From JAWLHU01 sp049324875 (lineage in GTDB: Bacteria > Bacillota > Sulfobacillia > Symbiobacteriales > Symbiobacteriaceae), in contig JBMONC010000063.1 of NCBI GenBank assembly GCA_049324875.1, forward strand, positions 12,211 to 76,210: 64,000 nucleotides of DNA. Reading direction: 5' to 3'. The translations under genes were made by a program, and so were the position numbers. Every line of letters starts with the position of its first letter. The first letter of the stretch is position 1. Of this stretch, positions 16,925 to 25,518 are shown piece by piece. The notes under the pieces were generated by a model. That model worked only from the letters and a program-made list of their open reading frames with translations. It ran no database searches and was not told where the DNA came from.

Positions 16925-18409
16925 CTACTCCTCCTCTGCGGTTACGGTGATGGCGACCGAATCGGTCAGCAGGGTGGCCTCGGCGAAGGCCTCCTTCCGG
17001 TGGACGGTCCGGACCTCCGCCGCCAGGTCGGCGGTGGCGGGGGAGACCTCCCAGAGGGAGAGCTCCGGCTGCCCGCCCTCCCCCTCCTCCGGCTCCTCCA
17101 TCAGGGCGGTGGCGGAGGGGTCCAGGTAGAGGACGCCCGCCAGCTTCAGCCGGTGGATCTGCTCCCGGAGCCAGTCGGCCCGGTGCTTCATCTTGCCGGA
17201 TGGGACCGGGCCGTCGCAGAGCTGCTCCTCCGGCACCAGCACGGTGAAGGTGGCCAGCCGGCGGCCGATCCAGTGGAAGCGGATGGAGGCCGGGCCGGTC
17301 TGCACCGTGGCGGGCAGGGGGCGAAGGTCGCTCAGCTCCAGCGCCTCGTCGAGGGCGGGGAGCAGTCCCTGGGGGTTGGCCCCCACCAGCAGCCGCCAGC
17401 GGGAGGTGCCGAGCCCCAGCAGCGGGGGCCAGGGGATATTGGCGATGGGCACCGGGTCGGCGGAGCCGGGGGGGCCGGGCACCTCCGGGATGTCGGGCCC
17501 GGTGCGGATCTGCTTGCTCCACCGGACCAGGTGGAAGGGGCGGGCGGCGCTCTGCCGGGGCGGCGGGTCGGTCAGCCGCCAGGCCCGGTTGTCGCCGGCG
17601 AGGCCGCCGGTGCCGTAGAGCAGGTCGGGGGCGGGAGCGCCCCCCATGGTGACCGGCCCCTGCAGGGTGGCCGGGCCGTCCAGGTCTTGGATCTGATGGT
17701 GCTGCAGGTCGACCCGGAGCGTGGCGCCGGGCGGGATGAACCGGTTGACCAGCACCAGCCGGCGCAGGTCGCGCTGCAGCAGGATCGGCAGGGTGACCGG
17801 GCGCTCCCCGGCGGTGATCTCCACCACCGGCTCCGGGTAGGTGGGCGGGGTGAAGAAGTCGCCGGGGTCGGCGTAGGTGGCGTTCTCCACCTCCCACTTG
17901 TAGTCCGAGGCGGGGGTGATCACCACCTCCTGCCGGACGGGCGGCAGCTCCACCAGCCGGGCCTCGAAGCGCTGGGCCGGATCGGCCCGGCGGGCGTAGT
18001 GGCCGGATGTGGTAAACCGGTCGTTCAGAGGACCACCTCCCTGCGGCGCTCGCTCCGGCAGGACGATCTCGTCCAGCCGCGCGTCGGTGGCGGCGGCCAC
18101 CACCTCCAGCAGGCGGGGGGCGGTGGCGGCTCCGGCGAGGTAGATGCGGGCCATCTGCCCCACCCGGTGGCGAAACTCGCCCAGGTCCTCCTCGGGCCAG
18201 GGGACCAGGGCGAAGAGCGCCGCCAGCCGCTCGGCATCGTCGAGGTCGGCCAGGTGGTCGATAAACCGGGACTGCAGCAGCTGTCTGCCGTGCCGGTCCA
18301 GCACGGCAAGGGCGTCTCCCAGCGCCCCGGTCAGGCTGCGGATCACCGTCTGGGAGCCGGCCCGCCGGTAGGCGTCGGGGAGGAAGCGGAAGACCCGGTC
18401 GGCGCTCAT
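16925..18409 (-). CDS. Baseplate protein, P2 gpI-like
   Basis: A 494-residue protein whose ATG overlaps the stop of the gpJ gene by four bases. The N-terminal 130 residues match the gpI pattern: VFRFLPDAYRR, then FIDHLADLDDAERL and GEFRHRVGQMARIYLAGAATAPRLLEVV. The rest (about 130-494) is a longer beta-rich extension than classical gpI, ending in an acidic tail. In contractile tails gpI binds gpJ to build the baseplate wedge and links the fibres. Gene order gp25-gpJ-gpI supports the call. Confidence 0.8.
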   Translation of the reverse strand: MSADRVFRFLPDAYRRAGSQTVIRSLTGALGDALAVLDRHGRQLLQSRFIDHLADLDDAERLAALFALVPWPEEDLGEFRHRVGQMARIYLAGAATAPRLLEVVAAATDARLDEIVLPERAPQGGGPLNDRFTTSGHYARRADPAQRFEARLVELPPVRQEVVITPASDYKWEVENATYADPGDFFTPPTYPEPVVEITAGERPVTLPILLQRDLRRLVLVNRFIPPGATLRVDLQHHQIQDLDGPATLQGPVTMGGAPAPDLLYGTGGLAGDNRAWRLTDPPPRQSAARPFHLVRWSKQIRTGPDIPEVPGPPGSADPVPIANIPWPPLLGLGTSRWRLLVGANPQGLLPALDEALELSDLRPLPATVQTGPASIRFHWIGRRLATFTVLVPEEQLCDGPVPSGKMKHRADWLREQIHRLKLAGVLYLDPSATALMEEPEEGEGGQPELSLWEVSPATADLAAEVRTVHRKEAFAEATLLTDSVAITVTAEEE

Positions 18410-19905
18410 GGCAGCTCCCCCCAGACCGGTCCGTCGGGATGGGGTTCCAGCCGGTCGGATGGACCGAGGTTGTAGGTCGGGAAGGCGGGGCTGAGGAAGG
18501 CCTCGCCGCCGCCCAGCAGGTCGATCACCTGGACCGCCACGGTGGCGCCCTCCAGGATGGCGCCGCCCGGCGCCCCCTTCGCAGCGGCCACCACCTCGGC
18601 AAAGGAGATGGCGGCAGGGCCGGCAAGATCGTTCTTGCCAGCCAGCACCTCCTCCACCGCCCGGGCGATGGCCGCCCGCGTGGTCGGGTCGGGCTCGACG
18701 GAGGCCCAGAGCCGGAGCTGGACGGTGGCCTCGCCGTCGAAGAGGATGGTGACGGCGGGGCCGTCCTCGGGCACCGTCAGCCGCTCCAGGGGCGACAGCG
18801 GGCCGGAGGGGATCTCCCGGGTGAGGCTCATCGGGCTGCCGTCCAGGGTGGCGGTCCCCTCGAGGATGTCCCGGACGCCGTCCAGGGAGAGCACCTTGGC
18901 CTGGACCGGGTTCCAGAGCAGCTTCTCGCCCACCTTGAGGCCGACGATCGCTCCCTGGACCGTCTGCTCGATGGCGCGGCGGAGCGCCTGTTTCTTGCCG
19001 GCGGAGAGGTTGGGGGTGCTGGGGAGCACCCTCAGCTGGATGGTGACGGTCCGGGTGGTGATCCCCCGGATGGAGACGAGGATGCCGGGCCCCTTGGTCC
19101 GGTTGATGGCGTCCCGGATCTCGCTGTAGGCGTTGGGGGCGGCCAGGTCGCCGTCCACCACCACCTCCAGCTGGCCGGGCTGCAGCCTGGGCAGCCCGTC
19201 CGAGTCGGCGTCCCGGAAGACCACCCCGGCGGCGTGGCCGGTGGCCAGGATCGCACGCTCCATCGCCTTGAGGGTGCCGCCGCCGGCGGCGTCGATCAGC
19301 CCCTTCACCCGCCTGCGCAGGTCGTCGTCGCTCTCCCGGTAGCCACGCTGGACGGTGGGCCGGGGGATGTCGACCCCGCCGATGCCCGCCAGCGGCACAT
19401 CCTGCACCACCTGCCAGTCCAGCTCATCGGGCAGCAGGTGGGCGGTGGGCTCCTCCCCCTCGGCGGGGTCGGCCACCACGGGGACGGTGACGCTGTTCTG
19501 CCCCGGCTCCAGCTCCGCCTCGCGGCTGGTCCGGTAGTAGGCCAGGCCGCTGGGCTGCAGCTGGACCTTCAGCCGGGTCCCCTCGGGGATCACCACCCGG
19601 CCGGCCACCCGGGAGTCGCGGGTGAAGACCGCGTCGCCCACCACCTGCAGCCCGTCGATGCGGCGCTGTCCCAGGAGGGCGACCAGGAAGTCCAGCGACT
19701 CGCCGGTCGCGGTGTCGATGTAGCCCATCTCGTAGATGTGGGAGAGGCGGGCGTGCGCCTCGGCCAGCTCCCGCCCGAAGGCCTCCACCAGGGTGCGGAC
19801 GACGCTGCCGGGGTTGACATCGGTCAGCCGCCCCTCTTCCCGGAGCTGGGTCAGCATGCGGGTCACGATCTCTTCGTACCGGTACTTGCCTCCCGGTGGC
19901 TGCAT
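18406..19905 (-). CDS. Baseplate J-like protein
   Basis: A 499-residue member of the gpJ/Mu gp47 family. The N-terminus is typical (RMLTQLREEGRLTDVNPGSV, then EAFGRELAEAHARL and DTATGESLDFLVALLG). The central beta domain includes RVVIPEGTRLKV. The conserved GGVDIPRPTVQRGYRESDDD and GTLKAMERAI segments follow, then several ferredoxin-like repeats (TVTIQLRVLP). It forms the wedge that ties baseplate to sheath start. The next gene overlaps it by four bases. Confidence 0.93.
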   Translation of the reverse strand: MQPPGGKYRYEEIVTRMLTQLREEGRLTDVNPGSVVRTLVEAFGRELAEAHARLSHIYEMGYIDTATGESLDFLVALLGQRRIDGLQVVGDAVFTRDSRVAGRVVIPEGTRLKVQLQPSGLAYYRTSREAELEPGQNSVTVPVVADPAEGEEPTAHLLPDELDWQVVQDVPLAGIGGVDIPRPTVQRGYRESDDDLRRRVKGLIDAAGGGTLKAMERAILATGHAAGVVFRDADSDGLPRLQPGQLEVVVDGDLAAPNAYSEIRDAINRTKGPGILVSIRGITTRTVTIQLRVLPSTPNLSAGKKQALRRAIEQTVQGAIVGLKVGEKLLWNPVQAKVLSLDGVRDILEGTATLDGSPMSLTREIPSGPLSPLERLTVPEDGPAVTILFDGEATVQLRLWASVEPDPTTRAAIARAVEEVLAGKNDLAGPAAISFAEVVAAAKGAPGGAILEGATVAVQVIDLLGGGEAFLSPAFPTYNLGPSDRLEPHPDGPVWGELP

Positions 19906-19908
19906 AGG

Positions 19909-20358
19909 TCAGTCCGCCTCCACCTGCCCCGGTTCCAGGGCAAAGCTCAGGGTCACATCGATCGGATCGGCCTTGCCGACCGGCTGCACGCTCAGCTGGA
20001 TCAGGAGGGTGCCGGGAAGGGTCGGGTCCGGGGAGACCTCCAGGCTGGTGACGGCGGCGATCCGGGGCTCCCGGCGCAGCGCCTCCCGCACGTAGGCCCG
20101 GGCCAGGGCCAGCACCTCCGGGCTGACCAGCCGGCCGATCAGCAGGTGGAGCCGGCTCCCGAAGTCGGGGTGGCCCAGGTGGGCCAGGTCGCCCTGGTAG
20201 ACGCCCAGCCGGAGCCAGATCGCCTGCTCCAGGTTGGCCCACCCCGAGACGGTGGCCAGGTCGCCCCCCAGGGAGACCAGCCGCAGGGCGCTCCCCATGG
20301 TCCGCCCGTGCTGGAGGGCCAGGTCGGTGCCCAGGTCGGGCCGCTCCATCCTCCTCAC
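19909..20358 (-). CDS. gp25-like baseplate wedge protein
   Basis: A 149-residue protein of the gp25/gpW lysozyme-like baseplate family. It has FGSRLHLLIGRLVSPEVLALARAYVREAL-type sequence (about residues 68-95), where the conserved helix leads to the wedge contact, and an RIAAVTSLEVSP strand. The GTG at 20358 overlaps the PAAR gene's stop as GTGA; the in-frame ATG at 20349 is an alternative. gp25 initiates sheath polymerisation on the baseplate with gpJ. Confidence 0.85.
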   Translation of the reverse strand: MRRMERPDLGTDLALQHGRTMGSALRLVSLGGDLATVSGWANLEQAIWLRLGVYQGDLAHLGHPDFGSRLHLLIGRLVSPEVLALARAYVREALRREPRIAAVTSLEVSPDPTLPGTLLIQLSVQPVGKADPIDVTLSFALEPGQVEAD

Positions 20359-20753
20359 CCCCCGATGATGACGGTGCCCGTCCCCATCACCGTGCCCACC
20401 GGCAGGTCTGCCGGGTCGTTGCAGGTGGTGGCGGTGTCGCCCGTGCGGGCGGCGGGCTGGCCGTTGATCAGGACGCTGCTGCTGCCCAGGAGCACCTGCC
20501 CCTGGTTGGCGGGCGGCCGCTGGAAGGGGCCGCCCTGCGGGATGTGGGGCGGGCTGTTGTCGGCGGTGGAGCCGAGGATCGCCGCCGGCATTCCGCCGAT
20601 GTTGACGTCACCGGAGAGGCCGCCGGAGAGGATGCCGGCGAAGGGATGGGGGAGCGGGGTCGGCGTGCTGTAGGGCGGCAGGAGCACGATGTGGGTGTCG
20701 GTAGCCAGGATCTGATCGCCCTGCTTCGCTGCGGGCATGCCCATCGGCAGCAC
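20355..20753 (-). CDS. PAAR-repeat spike tip protein
   Basis: A 132-residue protein. It begins MGMPAAKQGDQILATDTHIV and contains GGMPAAILGS and INGQPAARTGDTATTC, the repeated PAAR-type loops that fold into the sharp cone capping VgrG/gpV spikes. There is no extra effector domain at either end. It lies between the spike gene and gp25, the usual place in contractile injection clusters. Confidence 0.92.
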   Translation of the reverse strand: MLPMGMPAAKQGDQILATDTHIVLLPPYSTPTPLPHPFAGILSGGLSGDVNIGGMPAAILGSTADNSPPHIPQGGPFQRPPANQGQVLLGSSSVLINGQPAARTGDTATTCNDPADLPVGTVMGTGTVIIGG

Positions 20754-20758
20754 CTCCT

Positions 20759-21457
20759 TCAGTTGATGTTGACCACCGAGCCCTTCAGCTCGGCGGTGGC
20801 GCCGGCGTTCAGCTTCAGGTTGGCCCCCGCCTTGATCTCCAGGCTCCCCTGGGCCTCGATGGTCAGGTTGCCGTTCCCCTGCAGGGCGATGTCCCCCCCG
20901 TCCTTGAGGGTGAGGCTGGAGCCGGAGGTGGTGAGGGTCGCCTCGCCGGCCTCGGCGTCGATGGTCAGGGTCAGACTCCCCACCGCCGCCTCCACCCGCT
21001 TGTCGGTCACCGTCAGGGTGAGGTCGGAGGGGAGCTTCAGGGTGAAGGAGCGGCTGCCGTTCCGGCCGCCCTTCAGCGCCAGCTCCAGCCGGTCCGACTC
21101 GCCGGCGTCCGGCGGGAGGTGGGTGACGATCTCGCCCGGGCCGTAGGGGGGTGGGCGGAGCTGGTCGCTGTAGAACCGACCGGCGATCACCGGCTGGTCA
21201 GGGTCGCCGCCCACGAAGTGGACCAGGACCAGGTCGCCCTTGGCCGGCGGGGCGGCTGTGCCCAGGTGATCGGTGGCGAGGGGCACACCGGTCAGGAGCA
21301 GGTCCCGGCCCCGGAGGCGCACATCGCAGCCGTAGTTCTCGTTGTCAGAGGGGTCGGAATGGGCCGCTGCCGCCTCCACCACCCCGATCTGGCTGGGGAT
21401 GTGGTGGGCCAGCTCGGCCCGGATCAGCTCCCGGAGCAGGGCGACGATGTCGGACAC
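20759..21457 (-). CDS. Tail spike / baseplate assembly protein V-like
   Basis: A 232-residue gpV/VgrG-type spike. The OB-fold region includes GDLVLVHFVGGDPDQPVIAG, the hallmark of this family. The C-terminal 100 residues form the repetitive beta-helix (LTLTIDAEAGEATL, GNLTIEAQGSLEIKAGANL) ending ELKGSVVNIN, which would carry the PAAR cap. It is separate from the hub protein encoded just upstream, as in phage tails, rather than fused as in VgrG. No effector extension is present. Confidence 0.9.
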   Translation of the reverse strand: MSDIVALLRELIRAELAHHIPSQIGVVEAAAAHSDPSDNENYGCDVRLRGRDLLLTGVPLATDHLGTAAPPAKGDLVLVHFVGGDPDQPVIAGRFYSDQLRPPPYGPGEIVTHLPPDAGESDRLELALKGGRNGSRSFTLKLPSDLTLTVTDKRVEAAVGSLTLTIDAEAGEATLTTSGSSLTLKDGGDIALQGNGNLTIEAQGSLEIKAGANLKLNAGATAELKGSVVNIN

Positions 21458-21461
21458 GCAC

Positions 21462-22418
21462 TCACACCCCGATTCGGTTCAGCTCCAGGCGGGTGACGAG
21501 CCCGGCCTGGGCGTCCCAGACGATGGTGATCCCGGCCAGCCGCACCGGCTCGGGGGCCGGGCTGAAACCGGTCAGCAGGAGCGCCTCGCCCAGGTCGGCC
21601 GGCGGGAGGCCCGCCAGCACCAGGTGCCGGCGGTGGCTGCTCTCCTTGGCCCGCAGGGCCAGGGTGGCGGCGGCTCTGGTCACATCCGCCGCCGTCTTCA
21701 GGCCGGGCATGTGGCGGCTGTGGCTGCCGTCGCCGGCGGCGACGGCCTCCAGGGACTGGAGCAGCCAGCTCTCCGCCCCCGGACCCCTGGCGCCCATGGC
21801 GCCATCCCCCGTCAGCCGGGTTCCGGGGGGATCGTCGGGCCCATCCTCGGCCTGGTAGTCGATCACCGGATCCTCCCGGCGGAGGGTGGCCACCGGGGTG
21901 GGGAGCGGACTCTCCACCCGGAGCTGGCCCGCCGTGTCGGTGCGGACCAGCAGGCCGGAGATGGCGGCCAGCCGGAGGATGTGGTCCATGCCGCTGGGGC
22001 CGAAGTGGAGGGCGTAGGCGGGCAGGGTGGCGCCGGGGGGCTCCACCACCGCCGGGACCCCGGCCTCCTGGCAGAGCTCGCTGATCAGCTTGGCCGCCGT
22101 GGTGGAGCGGACCGCCCTGTCGGTGTGGAGCCGGGCCAGGGGGCCGGTGGCCTCCTCGATCAGCAGGCGGGTTCCCCAGGAGCCCACCTGCCGCCGGAGC
22201 AGCCGGCCGGTGAAGAGCGGCCGGGCCTGGCCGGAGCCGGAAGCGCCGCTGATCTGCAGCTTCGCCCCCGCCTCCGGGGGCTCCACCGCCGGGGAGAGCA
22301 CCACCTCGGCCTGCCCCACCGGCCACGCCAGCGAGCGGCGCAGCCGGAGGGCGGCCAGCGGGATCGGGCCGGCGGCCGGGGGCGCCCCGACCGGCCGGAG
22401 GTGAATGGTGGGTCGCAT
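21462..22418 (-). CDS. Baseplate hub, phage late control D-like
   Basis: A 318-residue gpD/VgrG-N-like hub subunit. It has early beta strands (AEVVLSPAVEPPEAGAKLQI), the DRAVRSTTAAKLISELCQEA helix typical of gpD, and HILRLAAISGLLVRTDTAGQ. Its length is normal for gpD (about 300-390). The hub joins the inner tube to the spike encoded four bases downstream. The ATG at 22418 is supported by good coding sequence from the first residues. Confidence 0.85.
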   Translation of the reverse strand: MRPTIHLRPVGAPPAAGPIPLAALRLRRSLAWPVGQAEVVLSPAVEPPEAGAKLQISGASGSGQARPLFTGRLLRRQVGSWGTRLLIEEATGPLARLHTDRAVRSTTAAKLISELCQEAGVPAVVEPPGATLPAYALHFGPSGMDHILRLAAISGLLVRTDTAGQLRVESPLPTPVATLRREDPVIDYQAEDGPDDPPGTRLTGDGAMGARGPGAESWLLQSLEAVAAGDGSHSRHMPGLKTAADVTRAAATLALRAKESSHRRHLVLAGLPPADLGEALLLTGFSPAPEPVRLAGITIVWDAQAGLVTRLELNRIGV

Positions 22419-22443
22419 GGCACCCCCTCCTCCCGGCCCAGGG

Positions 22444-23043
22444 TTATGCGGTCACGGTCAGCGCCTCACCCAGCAGGTCGATGCAGCCGGAGGCGTAGGC
22501 GACGAAGTCGGCGATGGCGGCCCCGGCCTGCGCCACGTTGACGATGTCGTTCAGCGGCCCCATGATCGCCTCGGTGTCGAAGCTGGAGCCGGCCGCCTCG
22601 TTGATCACCCCGGCGATGGCCGGGAAGAGGCCGTACTTGCCGTCAACGGGCTGGTAGTTGTAGCCGGGGCTGGTGGCGTGGGGCGAGTTGAGGGCGACGA
22701 AGGCCTGGTACCGGGTCCCCACCTCATCGCCCAGCTCGTTGGCGGTGTTCTCGATCTCCTTGACCACATCCTGGAGCCCCTTGGTCATCGCCTCGATGGC
22801 GGAGTTGATGGCCGAACTGCCGGGCAGGCCGCCCAGGAGCTCGTTGATCTTGGTCTTCAGGCCGGGGTCGGTGGTGAGCGACTCCATATAGTCGGTGATG
22901 GAGTCCTCGGCGCTCTCGCCCCAGATCTTGTCGGGGTCGAAGGCGCCGCCGGTGATCACCTCGCAGAGCTCGCGCAGGGCCGCATCCACATCCTTCAGCT
23001 TCTGGGGCAGGGCGTTGTACTTGGCCGTCCGGTTCGTCGCCAC
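22444..23043 (-). CDS. Helical tail protein of unknown function (199 aa)
   Basis: A 199-residue, mostly helical acidic protein (KLKDVDAALRELCEVI, then INSAIEAMTKGLQDVVKEI). No family is recognised. It sits between two hub genes, where other contractile systems encode small hub adaptors or part of the tape measure. Base composition is lower in Arg and the protein is richer in Asn/Thr than its neighbours. Role inferred only from position. Confidence 0.65.
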   Translation of the reverse strand: MATNRTAKYNALPQKLKDVDAALRELCEVITGGAFDPDKIWGESAEDSITDYMESLTTDPGLKTKINELLGGLPGSSAINSAIEAMTKGLQDVVKEIENTANELGDEVGTRYQAFVALNSPHATSPGYNYQPVDGKYGLFPAIAGVINEAAGSSFDTEAIMGPLNDIVNVAQAGAAIADFVAYASGCIDLLGEALTVTA

Positions 23044-23062
23044 GGAATACTCCTCCTTTGCA

Positions 23063-23692
23063 TTAGCCGCCCCAGGCGGTGATCGCCCGGCCGGCCTTGG
23101 ACAGGATCTCCTCGATCACACCCAACCCTTCCACCGCCTCCATCACCGTCTCCACCATCTCCACGGCGTCCTCGGCGGCGGCGAGCGCCTCGTCCAGGGC
23201 AGCCTTGGCGGCGGCGGCCTCGGCCAGGGCGCCGGCGGCGGCATCCACCGCGGCGCCTGCGGCCTCATCGACGGCGGAGGCGATCTCGCCGAGAACGCCG
23301 GCGTCGAAGCCGCCGGCGGTGGGCGGGGGCGGCGGCACATAGCGGACCAGTTCCATCTGGTACTCGTAGTAGTCAAGCCGGCCGGGCGGCTGGTAGACCT
23401 GAAGGCGGGCCACCATCACCTGCTCGATATTGGCGGCGACGGCGGCGCTGGCGGCGAAGTCCAGGGGCTCGCCCCGCTGCATCGCCTGCCGCAGCGCCTC
23501 CAGGCGGTTGCCCGCCTCGCTGCCCAGGGCCACCCCCGCCAGCCAGATGCGGGCGCCGGCCTGGCCCAGGTCCTGGACCAGGTCCCCCTCCGCACCGGGC
23601 CACGGGTGGATCGCCAGCCGGCGGGACTCATCGATCGCCAGCCCGGTCACCCGGTCCAGCTCCAGATCGCCGAGGATCACCGCTTCTGCCAC
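23063..23692 (-). CDS. Hub-adaptor-like protein with Ala-rich helical tail
   Basis: A 209-residue protein starting at a GTG at 23692 behind a GGGGGG. Residues 1-110 resemble the tail hub/LysM-carrier type (LGDLELDRVTGLAIDESRRL, then GEPLDFAASAAVAANIEQV and RLDYYEYQMELVRYVPP), but no LysM domain is present. After a Pro-rich break, residues about 120-205 are an Ala/Glu helix (AAGALAEAAAAKAALDEALA) that could be a short tape-measure-like or coiled-coil arm. No family assignment is certain. Confidence 0.65.
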   Translation of the reverse strand: MAEAVILGDLELDRVTGLAIDESRRLAIHPWPGAEGDLVQDLGQAGARIWLAGVALGSEAGNRLEALRQAMQRGEPLDFAASAAVAANIEQVMVARLQVYQPPGRLDYYEYQMELVRYVPPPPPTAGGFDAGVLGEIASAVDEAAGAAVDAAAGALAEAAAAKAALDEALAAAEDAVEMVETVMEAVEGLGVIEEILSKAGRAITAWGG

Positions 23693-23696
23693 CGAA

Positions 23697-24758
23697 TTAC
23701 CCCCCCTTCAGGTCCAGGCCGTGCCGGAGGGCGTCCTCCCGCAGGATCCGGGCCAGCTGCTCCCGGAGCTGCTCCCGGGCGGCGAGGCTGGGGGCCGGGC
23801 CCGGGGCCCGGCTGGCCGGGCGGAGATCGGTGGGAGGGTCTGGTGGGAGTTGCCCCAGGCTCCATGCGGGCCCCATCGCGGCGGCCACCTGTCTCAGCGC
23901 CGGGATCTCGACCCCCGGGGGCAGGGCAATGCCGGGAGGAGCGCTCCCGCCGCCGGTGGCTGGGGCCTCGGCGCGGGGGTCATGGCGAGAGGGCGCCGGC
24001 GCGGGGGTCGGGGGGCGTGGGGCGGTCAGCCGGGCCGCCAGGGCGGTGCGCCGCTGCTCCCGGGCGGCGAGGGCGGCCCTGAGGGCACTCCCTTCCACGG
24101 GTGTGGAAGGCTCATGCAAGGGATGCGTCAGGGGCGTGCCAGGATCATGCTGCCCCTCCGTTCCCCCGGTCGAGTCCCGCATCTGCCGCCCGGATGCTTC
24201 ATGCGGTGATATGGCGGGCGTATGCATTGGCTGTGCGGAATCATCCGCTGGCCGTGCGGGCTGCTCGAGGGATGGGTTCATGGCTCGTGTCCGCCTCATG
24301 GCAGGCCTCATGGCAGGCCGATCTGGCGAGGCCGGAGGCCGGTTGGAGGCCATTCCTTCCCCGTTGCCGGCGGGGGTCCCCCGCGCCGGTGGGTCGGCCC
24401 CATCGCGTGACCCGGGTGTTCCAGGCCGGTGCCAGGGTTGTGGCAGCCCCATTTCAGGCGCATGCCAGGGTGATACCAGTCCCATTTCAGGCGCATGCCA
24501 GGCTTGGGCAAGCCCCATTCCAGGCAGGTCCGAGGGTGACGCCAGGCCTGTTCCGGACACCTGCCGGGGATGTGACAGGCGGGTTCCGCCTGCCTGCCAG
24601 GGGGGCGGGGGCCTCCCCGCGGGCGCATGGGGGCCTCCCGCCAGACCCAGCGCCCGGCAGACCCGCTCCCGCCGACCCCCCCGTGCCGAAGAGCGGGCCA
24701 GTACCAGGGCCAGAAAGCCCAGCAGACCCGGGCTGAAGCTGGGGAAGCGGCTAGTCAT
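23697..24758 (-). CDS. Proline-rich low-complexity protein at the tape-measure position
   Basis: About 353 residues from the ATG at 24758, which overlaps the upstream gene's TAG; a TTG at 24767 is an alternative. The first 180 residues are rich in Pro, Arg, Gly and Trp with imperfect repeats (GMGLAQAWHAPEMGLVSPWH). The C-terminal 120 have RQVAAAMGPAWSLGQ and helical AAREQLREQLARILREDALRH. It lies where phage tails carry the long tape-measure gene, but it is short and largely disordered. The reading frame is kept over about 1 kb and the operon spacing is tight, so it is probably translated. Function unknown. Confidence 0.6.
   Translation of the reverse strand: MTSRFPSFSPGLLGFLALVLARSSARGGRRERVCRALGLAGGPHAPAGRPPPPWQAGGTRLSHPRQVSGTGLASPSDLPGMGLAQAWHAPEMGLVSPWHAPEMGLPQPWHRPGTPGSRDGADPPARGTPAGNGEGMASNRPPASPDRPAMRPAMRRTRAMNPSLEQPARPADDSAQPMHTPAISPHEASGRQMRDSTGGTEGQHDPGTPLTHPLHEPSTPVEGSALRAALAAREQRRTALAARLTAPRPPTPAPAPSRHDPRAEAPATGGGSAPPGIALPPGVEIPALRQVAAAMGPAWSLGQLPPDPPTDLRPASRAPGPAPSLAAREQLREQLARILREDALRHGLDLKGG
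24420..24560. repeat. Imperfect tandem 30-base repeats inside the Pro-rich gene
   Basis: The phrase CCCATTTCAGGCGCATGCC recurs at about 30-base spacing (about 24448 and 24480), with degenerate copies on both sides (CCCATTCCAGGC; GTTCCAGGCCGG). Unit length is a multiple of three, so the frame is kept and the protein gains about ten residues per copy. Confidence 0.7.
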
Positions 24759-25515
24759 CCTCCACAATGATCCGGTTCACCCCCTCCCCCTGCTGGGCAG
24801 CGGCTGCCTGCGCCGGCCCCCGGTCGACCAGCCGAAGGGCTGCCAGCAGCCGCTCGGCCAGGCGGGCGTCCATCCGCTCCACCTGCTCGGGCCGCCAGCC
24901 AAAGTGCTGGCAGAGGTAGAGCAGCGCCAGATCCGGGTGGTCATACCCCTGGCGGACCGAGGCCTCCAGGATCGCCGCCTGCTCCTCCGCCACCCCGTTG
25001 AGCCGGTCCAGCGCCTGGATCACCACCTCGCCCAGCGCCACCGGCCACTCGGCGATGGCCTGGGGGCCGATGTGCTCCCCCTCCTCGGTGGTGACGCAGG
25101 ACTGGAGCATCTGCATCTCGTAGGCCGCCAGGTCGACGGAGACCCGCCCGTCCACCAGCCGGAGCGACCGGCGGAGCGCCTCGTTCCGCTCGCCGAAGGT
25201 CCACGGGTGGAGGCGAAGCTCGACTCCCGTCCCCCTGACCCGCCATACCTCCAGCCCTTCGAGCACCTCAAGCCGCAGGGCGAGCCGCTCCTCCTCCACC
25301 GCCCGCAGGGCGGCGGCCATCAGCTGATCGCCCACCCCCACCGGGAGGGCCCGGATCGTCTCCCGGCTCTCTCCCTCCAGGCAGGCCAGCAGACACTCCT
25401 CCAGCAGGCGAGCGCTGTCGCCCGCCCCCCGCTCCAGCGCCTGGGTCCAGCGCCACCAGCGGGGGGCTTGCACCGTGTACTGCCGGTCTCCGATCGACAA
25501 GGTCCGGGCGCCCAT
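24751..25515 (-). CDS. Tail assembly chaperone-like protein
   Basis: A 254-residue protein encoded directly after the tube gene, the usual place of tail assembly chaperones in contractile tails. It begins ARTLSIGDRQYTVQAP and is then mostly helical (RLLEECLLACLEGESRETIRA; the AIAEWPVALGEVVIQALDRL region), with a beta segment GTGVELRLHPWTFGER. It ends EGVNRIIVEDD. I do not see a programmed frameshift site of the kind often used for such chaperones. The call rests on position and fold impression. Confidence 0.6.
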   Translation of the reverse strand: MGARTLSIGDRQYTVQAPRWWRWTQALERGAGDSARLLEECLLACLEGESRETIRALPVGVGDQLMAAALRAVEEERLALRLEVLEGLEVWRVRGTGVELRLHPWTFGERNEALRRSLRLVDGRVSVDLAAYEMQMLQSCVTTEEGEHIGPQAIAEWPVALGEVVIQALDRLNGVAEEQAAILEASVRQGYDHPDLALLYLCQHFGWRPEQVERMDARLAERLLAALRLVDRGPAQAAAAQQGEGVNRIIVEDD

Positions 25516-25518
25516 GGG

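Noticed and set aside
24420..24560. CRISPR-like repeats
   Set aside because: The units are degenerate, adjacent without unique spacers, lie in a reading frame and have no cas genes nearby.
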